64,000 bases of DNA from Homalodisca vitripennis (Eukaryota > Arthropoda > Insecta > Hemiptera > Cicadellidae), in NCBI RefSeq assembly GCF_021130785.1, contig NC_060207.1:102837001-102901000 (forward strand). Direction: 5' to 3'. The notes beneath the pieces were generated by a model. The model searched no databases, was not told the origin of the DNA, and saw nothing but the letters and a program-made list of their open reading frames with translations. Positions 47,554-59,077 of this stretch are shown here, in pieces; position 1 is the stretch's first letter; the number at the start of each line of letters is the position of its first letter. Both the position numbers and the translations under genes were made by a program.

Positions 47554-47793
47554 ACTCATCCCCCCAGAAATGAATGGGGATGAGTCTATGTGAGTAACAC
47601 GCTATGAATTGAGCTCCGTTAATTAGTGTTTGTTTGCCGGGAAATACTGAAGTACTGTGATCAATTTTAGGTAAATTTGTAGTGTTAGAACTTAAGGTTA
47701 TTGTGATCTACATAAAAATAGTTATTTTGAATTTATATCCTGGTTTTTTTGCAATTTTTAACTTTGTCGGACCTTGTTCATCATCGGTCTGCA

Positions 47794-48615
47794 ATGCCAG
47801 GTGGTTCCAAGATCGTGACGCGTGGAGCGCTCAAGTCCGATAACGACGCTTCAGCAGACGACACTGTACCGCAACCGGCTACTCTACAGTCAGTCGACGA
47901 TAAACTAAACGCAATTATGAAGCTGTTACAGAGTAATACTAATGACATCAGAGAAATGAAGACTGAACAGAGAGAACTCGGTACGTCAATTGAGTTATGT
48001 CATAGTAACATAAGTGAGTTAAAGGACTTAATTAAAACTCAAGATACGAAAATTTACGAGTGTAACAATGAAGTTCAGCGGTTATCCAACGAGAATGTCC
48101 ATTTGCGAAGCAAGGTTAATTCTTTAGCAACGGAAATAAGAGTTTTTGAACAATATTCTCACAGGAATAACTTTGTAATCTATGGAGTTCCGGAAGAAAA
48201 AAACGAAAATATCCACAATGTTATGAGAAGATTGTCTACTGCTATTCAGTTTCCTGACTGGTCAACCAACATCGTGGATGCTGTGCACAGAATGGAGAAG
48301 GAGAACAACGACGGTCCAAGACCCATTGTAGTAAAATTCGTCAGCAGACTTGACAGGGATGAATTCCTGAGGAAGAGGAAGGTAAGACGTCAACTCAAGG
48401 CCACTGACTTAGGCTTCAGCAGCGAGAACTCCGTATATATTAATGAGTCGCTAACTTCATCTACTAGAGATCTTCTCAAGCTCACTAAGATCAAGGTTAA
48501 GGAGAAAAATTACAACCAGGTGTGGACCTCCAACTGTTCGATTTTTGTTCGCAAGGAGAAGGGAAAAGGCGAATTTATCAAAATACTTTCAGTGAATGAT
48601 CTGGGCAAGATGTAA
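47794..48615 (+). CDS. LINE A ORF1 protein (coiled coil, RNA-binding)
   Basis: 273 codons from ATG 47794 (MPGGSKIVTRGALKSDNDAS). Residues 35-125 are rich in heptads (KLNAIMKLLQSNTNDIREMK ... EVQRLSNENVHLRSKVNSLA), a coiled coil for trimer formation. Residues 128-195 (YSHRNNFVIYGVPEEKNENI ... DGPRPIVVKFVS) resemble the RRM of L1-type ORF1 proteins, and the end (VYINESLTSSTRDLLKLTKI) resembles their C-terminal domain. In L1-like elements this protein coats the RNA and aids target priming. The frame is intact. ORF2 follows about 550 bp downstream. Confidence 0.85.
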   Translation: MPGGSKIVTRGALKSDNDASADDTVPQPATLQSVDDKLNAIMKLLQSNTNDIREMKTEQRELGTSIELCHSNISELKDLIKTQDTKIYECNNEVQRLSNENVHLRSKVNSLATEIRVFEQYSHRNNFVIYGVPEEKNENIHNVMRRLSTAIQFPDWSTNIVDAVHRMEKENNDGPRPIVVKFVSRLDRDEFLRKRKVRRQLKATDLGFSSENSVYINESLTSSTRDLLKLTKIKVKEKNYNQVWTSNCSIFVRKEKGKGEFIKILSVNDLGKM

Positions 48616-48786
48616 AACTGTAAGTAATTGTATTAAATATTTGCCTGAATGTTACGCTCAGTTATTTTTCACGCATTTGCGTTTCTTATCTATCCCTCCA
48701 TTGTTTAATTATGCTGTTACTTTGTTGAAAGCCATTATTGTTGTTAGATATATTAAGGAATTACATTTAAACTCTTACTATTTAAC

Positions 48787-48862
48787 TTATTTGTTATTTA
48801 TTCAGAGTCTGTTTATTTGTTATTTATTCAGAGTCTATTTATTTGTTATTTATTCAGAGTCT
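48787..48862 (+). repeat. Three 26-bp tandem repeats between ORF1 and ORF2 of LINE A
   Basis: The unit TTTGTTATTTATTCAGAGTC repeats with a period of 26 bp, followed at about 48900-49000 by GTAT/GTGT-rich simple sequence. Unusual as an inter-ORF spacer. Confidence 0.8.
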
Positions 48863-49170
48863 ATTTGCTATTTAATCATAGTCTGTTTACCTGTTTTAGA
48901 ATATGCATGTACGTATACGAGTATGTGTGTGTGTATGTATGTGTATATGTATGTATGAATGTGTATGTATGTATGTATGGGTATGTATGTGTGTATATTT
49001 ATAGCTATTTATGCAAACTATTACTTTGTTAGTCATTCTGAGTTTATTTATCTATTACAATAGAGCATTCATATATTTATCTATTTATAATTTGTTGAAA
49101 CACTTGTTATTATTAACTTATGTTATGCTACATAATTATGTTTGAATTATTAGTGCTCCAATGATATGCA

Positions 49171-52029
49171 TTGAGTAATTCAAACGACTTGAATATTTAT
49201 TATCAAAACGTAAGAGGCCTCAGATCGAAAATTAATTTATTTTTAAATAATATTATGGCCAGTAACCAAGATATCATAGCTTTAACAGAAACTAATTTAC
49301 AATCTGATGTTCATACCAGTGAATTGTTCCCAGATACATATAATATGTTTAGAAAGGACAGAGATTTGGGTGCAACTGGGTTATCTAGTGGAGGAGGTGT
49401 TTTATTAGCTGTAAATTCCAATATTGTGTGCAACAGAATTCATAACCTGGAGTGTAACATACCGAACTATGAAAATATATGGTTAAAACTGTCTAGCAAA
49501 ACAGGTAAATCGTTATATCTATGTGTTGTTTATATTCGGCCTAGAGCTTCTTTAACAACGTATCAAGCTTTTTATGAAAGTTTACAAATTAATAATTTCA
49601 TTAATAATAGTTCTTATGTTTTAATCGTAGGAGATTTCAATTTGCAAATATTTGGAATGAATTATAATTTACAACAAGGAGATATCTTATGCAAAGAATT
49701 AAATGTGTTTTTAAATACTCAGAGCTTAAGTTTGAAGAATGGAGTTTTAAATTTTCAAAATAAAACTTTAGATTTGATCATTTCAAATATAAGTAATACC
49801 GAAGTGACACGATGTTTAGATCCGCTTGTAGCTGAAGATCCTTATCATCCAGCGATAGAGGTGAAGTCTGTTATCGCTACTCAACAATTGTGCAAGTCAA
49901 GGTCTCCTGACCAAACAGGTTATTGTTATCACAAGACAGACTTCCTTCAGTTATATCGTAGTTTGGCAGAAATTGATTGGTCTCAACTTTATAGTATACA
50001 TGATGTTAACGATGCGTTAGAATATTTTTATGATAAAGTGTACGGGATTATTAATGAAACTTGCCCTCGTAAAAAGTCTAAATTGTCGAAGTTCCCTTTC
50101 TGGTTTACTAAAAATATTATTTCAAATTTAAAACTAAAAGACAAATTTCACAAAAAATTTAAAAAATTTCATGATCAAGAGTACTATATTAGATTAAAAA
50201 ATTTAAGGTCAATAATTAAGGAAGACATACAAGTTGCTTTTGATAACTTTATTCATGAAGCGGAAAATAATATTGTTGGAGATAGTAAACAGTTTTGGAA
50301 ATTTATAAAGAGTAAAAAGTCAGCCAATAAAACTTTATTTGTGATGGAAAATAATGGTATTCAATTAAATAATGGTAGTTTGATTGTTGATGGTTTTAAA
50401 GACTATTTTAGCTCGGTATATAATGATTACCAAGTGGAACCAACTGTGGAGATGGCAATGAAAGAAACCCCCATGACGGGTGGCGATTGTCTGATTCTGG
50501 ACCAGGTCACCGACCAGGATGTTAAATTGGCTATTAAAAAGTTGAAATCTAAAACTACTTCAGGACCTGATTTGTTACCTCAGTACATATTCAAAGGCTG
50601 TGAAGATATTTTAATCAAACCGTTAAAATTTTTATACAATTTAAGTTTAAAATCAAGCACATTTCCTGAAAAATGGAAGTTGACTAAAGTAACGCCTATT
50701 TTTAAAAGCGGGAAGGAATACCAAATACAAAATCATAAACCTGTAGCCGTTTTGTCAACACCTGCTAAAATATTTGAAAGCATTATTTACAAATATTTAT
50801 TTAACTTTTTTAGTAAATACGTATCTCCTAATCAACATGGTTTCTTGCCTGGACGCTCAGTTAACACAAACCTATTAAATTTTACGGATTACGTCTCCTT
50901 GGGGTTGGACTCGTTGACCCAGACTGATGCAATATATCTTGATCTGTCCAAGGCATTCGACACAGTGGACCACTTGATTTTATTGAAAAAAACTGCACCA
51001 TTATTGGATTGTCAAGTAACTTAATACATTTTTCTCATTCTTATTTAATAAACCGAAAACAGTTTGTATGTTATAAGGGTTATTTGTCATCTAATTTCTT
51101 GGTGCAATATGGGGTACCTCAAGGGTCAAATTTATGATTAACGATTTTGTGTGACCACGTTTAAAACAGTAAAGTCTTTGTTATTTGCTGACGATTTAAA
51201 ACTTTTTTATTACATTTCTTCAATAAGGGACGCTGAAATACTATAAGCTGATCTGGATAATGTGTATAAATGGGCTAGCCAAAATAAAATGAATTTTAAT
51301 ATCGCAAAGTGCCATGTAATGTCTTTTACCAAATCAAATAGTTCCATAATACACAACTACAATTTAAATGGACAGTCACTTACAAGAGTCAATTTAGTTA
51401 AAGACTTGGGCGTTACAATTGATAACGAATTATCGTTCATTACTCATATAGAAACTTGCGTGAATGCTGCGAGTAGAATGATGGGCTTTATTATGAGACA
51501 AGGTGCGAATTTTAGAAACATCGGGTCTTTTATGGTGTTGTACACATCCTTGGTCAGATCGAGACTTGAAAGCGCCGCCATTGTATGGAATCCTACACAT
51601 TTAATTTATAATGATATGCTTGAAAGAGTGCAAAAGAAGTTTTTGAGATATTTATATTTCAAGTGTTTTAATGTTTACACGTATTTAGTTCCATACAATG
51701 AGCTGTTGGAGATGTTTGGGTTGACGAGCCTGAGGAGGCGGGTCTTGGAGCAAGTACATTTGTGGGCCCTGGTCCGGGGTCGGGTGGATGACGCGTACTG
51801 TTTGGGGACCCTCAGCTATTGTGTACCGAACTTTAACAGCAGAAACAAGTTTTTGTTTAATTTACCTCACTCACGCACAGTGATGCGATCGTCTTTTCCT
51901 CTGTTGCGGATGATGAGGGGTTATAACGCAATGCTTTTGGGTGGATCCGACATTGATGTTCACTTTGACAGTTTAAATATCTTTAATGAGAAATGCATTT
52001 CATTAATTTTGTATACCAGTCCTTCATAG
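49171..52029 (+). pseudogene. LINE A ORF2: endonuclease and reverse transcriptase, interrupted
   Basis: The first segment (49171-51021) carries an APE-type endonuclease: NIYYQNVRGLRSKI, ALTETNL with the catalytic Glu near residue 40, VLIVGDFNLQI near 155, then the linker and RT blocks (TKVTPIFKSGKEYQIQNHKP, NQHGFLPGRSVNTNLL, YLDLSKAFDTVDHLILLKK). At 51000-51260 a frameshift, several stops and a small deletion interrupt the palm: GVPQGSNL runs straight into MINDF, and LLFADDLKLFY is still visible near 51180. The last segment (51262-52029) is open: thumb (LVKDLGVTIDNELSFITHIE) and C-terminal arm. No ATG starts the first segment in frame. CR1/Jockey-like in the broad sense. Confidence 0.87.
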
Positions 52030-52375
52030 TATATTTTTCCTTTTACAATTTCTTAAATTCAAGCTATATTTATTAAATGTTGATTTATTATTAATTTATT
52101 AATTAAAATTCCATTAATTTATTAAACTAATTTCCTGAGATTGTCATTACCATATACTGTATTTGTTATTTATCTGAAGGTGTATTATTTATTGTTTATT
52201 TATTTATAATAGTGCCTATGTAACGTTTAGAATAATATGTATTTATAGTTATTTTGCTTATAAATATTCCAGTGATACAATGGATATGGGACTTGGACTC
52301 AAACCACTTATTTAACATTTTGATTTGTTTGTACTGCTATAATGTAATTGGGTGTATTTCCTATTTTATAGCATG

Positions 52376-52422
52376 AAAATAAAATAAAATAAAAATAAAA
52401 TAAAAAAAATAATAAAATAATT
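52376..52422 (+). repeat. (AAAAT)n-type tail of LINE A
   Basis: A-rich AAAAT/AAAT repeats ending exactly at the right-hand ATTGTC target copy. It is the 3' tail of LINE A. The minus-strand reading of it as FFLFYFYFILF has no meaning. Confidence 0.85.
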
Positions 52423-54875
52423 ATTGTCCTCATGGCCCTATTAAGAACCACATCGACCTCCCGCACATGTGCACTATTAAGCCACACAGGAGCACAATAT
52501 TCAGCAGCGGAGTACACAAGGGACAAAGAAGTGGTACGCAGTACTTTTGCGTTGGCTCCCCAAGTTGATCCAGCAAGATGCTGTACTATATTAGCCCTTG
52601 TTTTCAGCTTTGCTGCTGTCTTTTGAAGGTGACTTTTAAAAGTGAGAGATTGGTCTAAGGTAACTCCCAGATACTGCGAATGTTCATTATGTTTCAATTT
52701 GACACCATCAAGAGTTACATTTAACTTGTAGTTCGCCAGTCTGTTATTTAGATGGAAACATGATACTTCAGTTTTAGTAGGATTTGGATTTAGCTTCCAG
52801 GCTCTAAAATAATCTGCGAGGACTGAAAGATCATCAGTGAGTGCCTGTTCTGTTTTCTTTATGTCATTATGTTGGTAGGCTAAGGCAATATCATCCGCAT
52901 AAATAAACTTTCTGGATAACGTTGTTGGGATGTCGGCAGAGTACACGTTGAACAACAAAGGAGCAAGTACTGAGCCCTGTGGAAGGCCATTTTTAAGTTG
53001 CCTGAAAGAACTTTCCTCACGGCCAAGGCATACTTTTATAAGCCTGTCGCTAATCATTGAATTAAGAAGCCGCAGAAGGAAAGGGCAAGGAATTAGATTA
53101 TAAAGCTTTACTAAAAGGCCTTTTCTCCAGACAGTGTCGTAAGCTGCAGTGAGGTCCATAAAGGCTGTAGAGGTTTTTGTTCTCTTTTCAAAACCATTCT
53201 CAATAAAAGTTGTTAGCGCAAGCACCTGATCGCAGCAGTTACGACCAGGTCTAAAGCCAGCTTGATCTATAGGAATGCTGGCATTGAGAATGGGAAATAT
53301 TCTATTATAGATCAACCTCTCCAGCAGCTTATAACACACACTCAACAGGGCTATGGGCCTATAGCTCTCAATACGCTCTGGGTCTTTGTTGGGCTTCAAA
53401 ACGGCGATTATTTTAGATCTTTTAAATGCTGCAGGCAGGTTACCTGTAGCCAGTATTTTGTTGAACACCGTAAGAAGCCAGTATTTAACTTTGATTCCTG
53501 AGTACTTTAGGAATTCTGGGAAGACATTATCGATACCGGCTGCCTTCCCAACTGACAGAGCGGAGATGGCCACTTCAATTTCATCAAGTTCAAATGCTCT
53601 CGATATTTCCAACGGAGCTTGCCGACTGCTTTTAAATTCGTTTAACTTGTAATTAACCAGCTTGTCAGATGGGTGGCGAACTGACTTGGACAAAGCAACA
53701 ATACGCTTTGCTATTGCACAGGGTTTCGGATGTGACAAAGAATTGTTCGTCGAAGGCTTGCCGGTGGAGAGCTTTCTCAAGAGGGACCAAGCTTTACGGC
53801 TACTATGGGTGAAGTTAAGATTTTCCGTTGTGTGTACCCACTTTTCTCTTCTTGCTTTGTCAAGAGATTGTAGCAGCCGATCAGCTGTTTCTGTGTTCCC
53901 GGTGTCATTGAACTCACTGTAAAGGTCCTCACACTCTTGACTCCAACCTGGCACATAGCTCTTTCGAAATCCTCGTGGAATGCACAGTTTAGCAGTAGCC
54001 AGGACTAGCTTTGTGAACCGGTCATAGTTTCTTATCGTGGGAGGGATGAACCTGATGCCATCATCAAGCCTGGATGTAAAGGCTTTCCAATCAGCTTTGT
54101 TAAAATTCCAGCGAGGCCGAGGGAAGAATCTTACAAGAGGAATCTTGATTCCGGCTGAAATAAGCACAGGCCTATGCTGAGAATGAGGAAAGGCACCAAG
54201 AACTTTCCTCCCAACTGCTAAAGGCTTAAGAGAGCGGGCACAAAAGCAAAAACATAGGTCTGGAGTATAACCGCGACGCCAGCGGGCTGAATAAAAAGTG
54301 TGGGCGTCTTTGGCATCATGTATGAATATTAAGTTGTTATTTTCAGCCCAACTAGTTAAACTCGTACCATTGTCGTCATCCGATGAGTATCCCCACGAGC
54401 TGTGATGACTGTTAAAGTCCCCAATGTAAAGGACGGGGTGTCCAAATATGGGAAGTACTGTGTCAGACCATTGTCTATTAGGTGGTTTGTAGACATTTAA
54501 TATAGTTGTTTCTGGCACTTTCACCACCAGTACAAAAATATCGTCATCACAGCTCTTGTAAATCGGGGACACATCATCGATGCCCTGCCTAACATAAGTT
54601 GCCACTCCGTATTTTCTGTGGCCAATGGCTTCTACAAATGTATATCCAGGGATATTATCTCTTGCACAGGTGTTAGAATTCTCAATGTGAGTCTCCTGGA
54701 GTGCTAGGACATCGACGTTGTTCTTTATCATAATTTTGCTTAGGCACTCACATTTAGATCTGCTAAGACCCTCGGCGTTAAAATAACATATATTTAAGAG
54801 AGAGCCAATATTTAAAAAATCAGTATTTGTTTGGTCCTGAGAAGGACCGTTTGTTTGGTCTTCGATAGCTGCCAT
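52423..54875 (-). pseudogene. LINE B ORF, main part: endonuclease and reverse transcriptase
   Basis: An open frame of about 818 residues from ATG 54875 to the LINE A junction. APE endonuclease in the first 240 residues (NICYFNAEGLSRSK, LALQETHIE, KYGVATYVRQGID, VLYIGDFNSHHSSWGY, HSQHRPVLI). RT from about residue 430: LSVGKAAGIDNVFPEFLKY, KRSKIIAVLKPNKDPERIES / YRPIALLSVCYKLLERLIYN, QAGFRPGRNCCDQVLALTT, FMDLTAAYDTVWRKGLL, NGLPQGSVLAPLLFNVY, FIYADDIALAY, then the thumb (HSQYLGVTLDQSLTFKSHLQ). No stop or frameshift in this whole part. The protein is cut after VLNRAMRTI by LINE A, and its end lies at 46991-47553. Confidence 0.92.
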
Positions 54876-54938
54876 AACTGGGAGATCACAAGAGTGACGG
54901 TCCAGCTACCAAAAATTGCTGTTTGTTTAGCGTTTTTT

Positions 54939-54975
54939 GGAGCACGTGTAGCAAGCTACGGACGCGAACAACTCC
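54939..54975 (-). other. Hairpin at the 5' end of LINE B
   Basis: On the minus strand, seven bases inside the 5' end: GGAG ... CTCC closing, then CGCGT with ACGTG (one G-U), then GTAG-CTTG-CTAC. A compact stem of about 13 pairs at the start of the transcript, possibly part of the internal promoter or UTR. It does not fit the HDV-type ribozyme pattern that I tried. Confidence 0.5.
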
Positions 54976-55260
54976 ACCCCCCAACAAACACTGTAATAAT
55001 TGTGGCTAGTGTTATCTGGATTAATACAGTGTAAAGGCTGATCAGTGCAGTTCAGTATGTCACTTGATACTAAACAGTTGCATTGTCGCAATGTTGCTTG
55101 TCCTACAATAACACAATTTTGATATCAGGGAGATACAAAATGAATGTTAACATTAGTAATAATCAGACAATTTAATGATGACATAATCGCTACTGTACAA
55201 GTTTTATTGTCCAAATTGGGCTCAGGTATTCTAAAACCAACAAAATTGCAAGCAACTTAA

Positions 55261-57435
55261 CACATTGGCTGCTACAAAAGTTTGGTACAAATTTTAAAGA
55301 GCAGAAAATTTATTGTTTAAAAGCCTTAATGTTTTACTTTAAAAATGAAAAATACAATGAAATCATATATTTTTATAACAGTCATATTTTCTAGCAGGAT
55401 TTTTTGCGCTTAGCACCTTTAAAAGGAATTTTCATAAACATGATGACATTTTGTGTCAAAAAATGTACTTTTAGATGTTGGTTGAAATATGATGTCGAAG
55501 TATTGTTGTAAAGGTTCAAGGTTGTAATCGTTGACGTCATAATACTGTGCCAAAATTCCCGGGTCCAGCACCTGAGCGAGCCCAAAATGATGTTCCATCA
55601 CTCATAGTAGCAATATTGTTGAAAATTAGTCAAATTTAGTTTGTTTACTTTAAACCAGTGTTATGAAGAAAATTTAGAAATTGTAATATTTACAAACCCA
55701 AAGCACGTAGTTGCGGTTTCCCATCACATTGTGCACACATATATACAGTAATTTTCCTCTTTCCTTCTTTCAGACACTGATGATATCTTTTACGCAGAAG
55801 TAGGCCTTGTTTATCAAGTGCGTCTTTGAAATGACATGCAGAAGGTTGTGTGTGGAGACCACATTAGAGAAGGTCCCGATTTGGGTTGCAAAAGTGCTTC
55901 AATAACCTGTAGGCGGAAGACACAGCTGTATGATGTTGTCATTATTTGCGACATTATGTAGTTTTAGAGAATTCACCACATCTACTACCCCTTAAGTTGT
56001 ATTGTACAATAGCCAAGGGCTTCTTTCTCTGCACATTACAACGATTCGTTGTGAGGACCATGTTGTTTTCGTGTTCTGTTGAGATATATGACACGACTCT
56101 CTTGTCCCTCCATTTGGCTACCGTGGCACCTTCAGCGTATTGGGCTATTGTTTCCTCTTTTATCAGTTTTGCCTGTTTGACATCATCTAGAATGTACTTT
56201 CTATTCAAAGTCTGAGGGTGCCAGTGCAGTACATTTTATTGGACAGCAGTTTGGAAGCAAGATAATTTAAAATAAGCTATTATAAAAATTATCCATTTAT
56301 AAGGCATGGGCTACATTCAGTTTTCATCTCATCAAATATAACAACTTTGGTAGCATGACCAAATACTCCTCACCCCCCTAGATCCTCTTGGCTGCAAGAG
56401 TATACAGCGAATTGAGCAACTAATCCCTGAGGCTCATACAGGGGAGTACAATTTGATGCCGTATTTATGGTGTTTTCTATTTATGTAATGCCAAAACACC
56501 AAGAGTCCTCTCCATAGTACCAATCCCTTGTCATAAGAAAGTTCCTTACATGGGTAATATGTCATCTACTTTCTGGTTGAAATATGTAACTAGCATTTTC
56601 ACTTTTTTAACCTATCTTCTGATTCAGGACGGTTATATTCCACGTTCTTGGAAAAGTGTAGACATCTAAGAATAAAAAGAAATCTGTCTCTGCTCATTTG
56701 TTCTCTGAAAAGTTTTAGATAAAATAATCTGGATGTTTACCAGTAGTCCTGGTAGCGATTGAGTCTTATAGTTCCCATGTGAAGCAAAATACCTATGAAC
56801 ACTTTAAATTCTGGTACTATCACTTCTTGCCACTTAGTTATTTTTGAATTTTCAGTTAATATTGGCTTTTTAATAACTTGGAAAACATATGTTTGTTTCT
56901 CGAACAATATTTTCAAGAAAAGTGTCATCAAGGAGTAGGTTAAACCAATTGATTGGCTTGATGTCGCCAGGTACCGGTACTTAAAACGTATTTCTTCTGT
57001 TAATTCTACACAACAAAAGGACTGTGTAGAAGAAGTCCACAAAGGATTGTGATGGTCAACATCATCGTCCAAATTATCACTTTCTTCCTCACTCAGTTCA
57101 TAATCACTGTCACAAAGATTTGGAACAACGACGTTGAAGCAGCCAAACTTTACATCTTTAAATATAATTTACTTTTTACAGTACAGACACACCCAAAAGT
57201 AATTAACACAACACACAAGCACAGCAGTACATTGAAAGGTGTGAACCAGAAACTAACAGCACACGAGATTGGGTTATGGTCGGTACACAATGCTACAGAC
57301 CGCTAAAAATACCCGAAGCAACTAGCTGGTGATTGATGCAATAGTCTTTTGTGGGCAAAAGCACGGGAAATCCTGCTCGCAACACTGGCATGACAGTTTA
57401 GACCGCAGGGTTTCCTGCTCACCACACTCAATGTG
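55261..57435 (-). mobile_element. piggyBac-like DNA transposon 3, degraded
   Basis: Left: TTAA (55257-55260) then CACATTGGCTGC; right: CTCAATGTG (57427-57435) then TTAC where TTAA is expected. The shared terminal sequence is only CACATTG, so the limits are less sure than for piggyBac 1. About 2.2 kb with a decayed transposase on the minus strand. Confidence 0.6.
55690..57130 (-). pseudogene. piggyBac-like transposase, strongly decayed
   Basis: Minus-strand pieces in order: ITKWQEVIVPEFKVFIGILL / HMGTIRLNRYQDYW (56860-56737), the block before the catalytic core; VAKWRDKRVVSYISTEHEN near 56130, the WKDKR block; KPLAIVQYN near 56010, just before the expected third catalytic Asp; and a C-terminal cysteine region (CxxC near 55750-55700). 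Much of the catalytic centre between 56208 and 56737 is unreadable. Confidence 0.75.
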
Positions 57436-57486
57436 TTACGAACCAAAAACAGGCAGATGAATGCTTAGTTCTTTGTTATGTCATAG

Positions 57487-57726
57487 GCATACTCCGTGCA
57501 AGGAGTGCCACACTCGGAGCGCAACTATGTGTTACGCAAACGAGTTGCTCCTTCGTTGGACACTACTACGTTTGTCTGCTACACCTGTGCTCTTGAGTAC
57601 CCCTCTTCCTCCATCCGACTACTCTACTGCTGCCCCAATCCGGAGAAGGAAGCATACTTTCCCTTCATCTGCAGCTTGAAGCCACCCCAAGGCGCCAGTC
57701 CCATATCACCACAGGGAATGGTTCAG
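57487..57726 (+). CDS. Unnamed three-module CxxC protein, exon 4
   Basis: From TGTCATAG|GCATAC to GTTCAG|GTAACT, phase 0 at both ends, 80 codons (residues 277-356). It starts [20 protein letters not shown] and carries the first half of module 3: CYTC at 307-310, a CC pair at 324-325, AYFPFI at 332-337, then a Pro-rich bridge ([16 protein letters not shown]). The second CxxC pair comes in exon 5, so this module, unlike 1 and 2, is split by an intron. GC-rich against its flanks. Confidence 0.85.
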
Positions 57727-58388
57727 GTAACTTGGATAAGCAATCTCAATTGTAAAATTTCTACTATTAATTGTTACGCTTTGTAATTCTAAATGATAGT
57801 TGTTTTTACGGAGAGTAAATTAGAATATAGGGGGTAAAGAGAAAATTTTCTATTAATTAAATATATATTATTTATCATACATTATATAAATCACATTTTA
57901 AAATTTTCCTAGAAACTTGTAGAATAATACAATGTTTAACATTATGTTATAATGAATTCTCTTTACTTTTACAGGTAGTAGAAACTTTTTCATTTAAGTT
58001 AGTAAAATTGTTTTACATTTGGAATAAAACTACTCTAAATAGTATTTATTGTGATTAGGGTTAATTGATTTCAACAAATTAAATTCCATTAGATTAGGAT
58101 TAACTCTAATTAAAATAATAAATATGAACGTTAAAAGATGTTTACGTATGATAAATAAAGTTTGTTTTTAAATTTTGCATAAAAATTCTTCCTTTTAGCA
58201 TTATTTTAGTATCATAAATGATTGGAGGCAATCCAAATAATAACAAAGGTTGCCCAATTTCACATGGAATATAGAGATATAAATAATTTTGTACAAATGT
58301 AGTAGAAACTTTCCCTATGAATTATTTTTTGCTAACTTGTTCAATGTTATAAAAATGTACTGGTAAACTAATGGTATTTTTACAATAT

Positions 58389-58391
<3 letters not shown>

Positions 58392-58443
<52 letters not shown>
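58392..58443. repeat. (TA)n microsatellite
   Basis: About 26 TA units. The following 600 bp (58450-59070) are AT-rich with no recognised feature. Confidence 0.92.
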
Positions 58444-58446
<3 letters not shown>

Positions 58447-59077
58447 AATGACTCATTTCATACACCCATCTCACATTCATTTCAATATTTAATTTAATTT
58501 AGAAATTTATTAGTAATAATAATTAAATAATTAAGGAATAATTATTTATAAATTGTCTCAAATTTTAATACAAACAATAATAAATACAAAATTAAATATA
58601 TCAAAATTAATCAAAATTCACCTTATTACATATAAAACTCAAAAGTTATAAAGTTAACTAAAGTCAGTGATACAGTGTGCAGGGATGATTGTTGAGTGAA
58701 GACAGCAGAGGTTTAAAAGTTGAGAGGAGAGAGGGATATAGAAGAAGTGAAGCAAGATTATTATTTTAAATAAAGAAACTGGTTACATTTTATTCAACAG
58801 TATTTGATTCAAAAGAAAGGTTAATTTATTAAATTCATATTATCACTGAAGTACCGAGAAGCAGAAGACAGACATTGGGTGAGAAAATTCCTTTTAAATT
58901 TAACAGTGATCCATTGGAAGAACATAAAACTCAGGAACATTCAATTTGGCTAACAATTCAAAATTAATATAATAAAAATTTAACAAAATTATTTTTCAAA
59001 ATATATTATCTTTGATTAAAAACAATACCTAATATTTCTATTTCATTAAGCCAGCACGACCACCCTGCCCTAAAATT

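Larger units (their letters stand above)
47554..52422 (+). mobile_element. LINE A: two-ORF non-LTR retrotransposon inserted in LINE B
   Basis: A plus-strand element of 4.87 kb. Left junction after ATTGTC (47548-47553); right junction at an (AAAAT)n-type tail (about 52376-52422) followed by ATTGTC (52423-52428), a short target duplication inside the LINE B coding sequence. It begins with a 9-bp stem (CTCATCCCC / GGGGATGAG, 47555-47584), then a 5' UTR, ORF1, a repeat-rich spacer and ORF2. Near full length but mutated in ORF2. Confidence 0.85.
46808..54981 (-). mobile_element. LINE B: single-ORF non-LTR retrotransposon, split by LINE A
   Basis: Flanked by a perfect 14-bp direct repeat, CAACAAACACTGTA, at 46794-46807 and 54982-54995. 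The minus-strand element has a 5' end starting with a run of G at 54981, one long ORF, and a 3' end at about 46871 followed by (TA)n up to the target repeat. It is interrupted at 47554-52422 by LINE A on the other strand. Without that insertion it measures about 3.3 kb. No upstream ORF1 is present: only about 105 bp precede the ATG. Absence of ORF1 with a complete 5' end fits RTE-like LINEs; the RT blocks also resemble Jockey-group enzymes, so the clade is left open. Confidence 0.88.
45179..57486 (+). other. Intron 3 of the CxxC-module gene (12 kb)
   Basis: GTAAGT to TTTGTTATGTCATAG, phase 0. It contains an RT relic, CA and TA microsatellites, a tRNA-like gene, the nested pair of LINEs and piggyBac 3. 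Confidence 0.7.

Noticed and set aside
48596..49032. Hydrophobic frames (120 and 71 residues) between LINE A ORF1 and ORF2
   Set aside because: Produced by AT-rich tandem repeats and GTAT simple sequence, no start context or domain.
53262..53922. Plus-strand frames opposite LINE B
   Set aside because: Antisense shadows of the continuous reverse-transcriptase frame.
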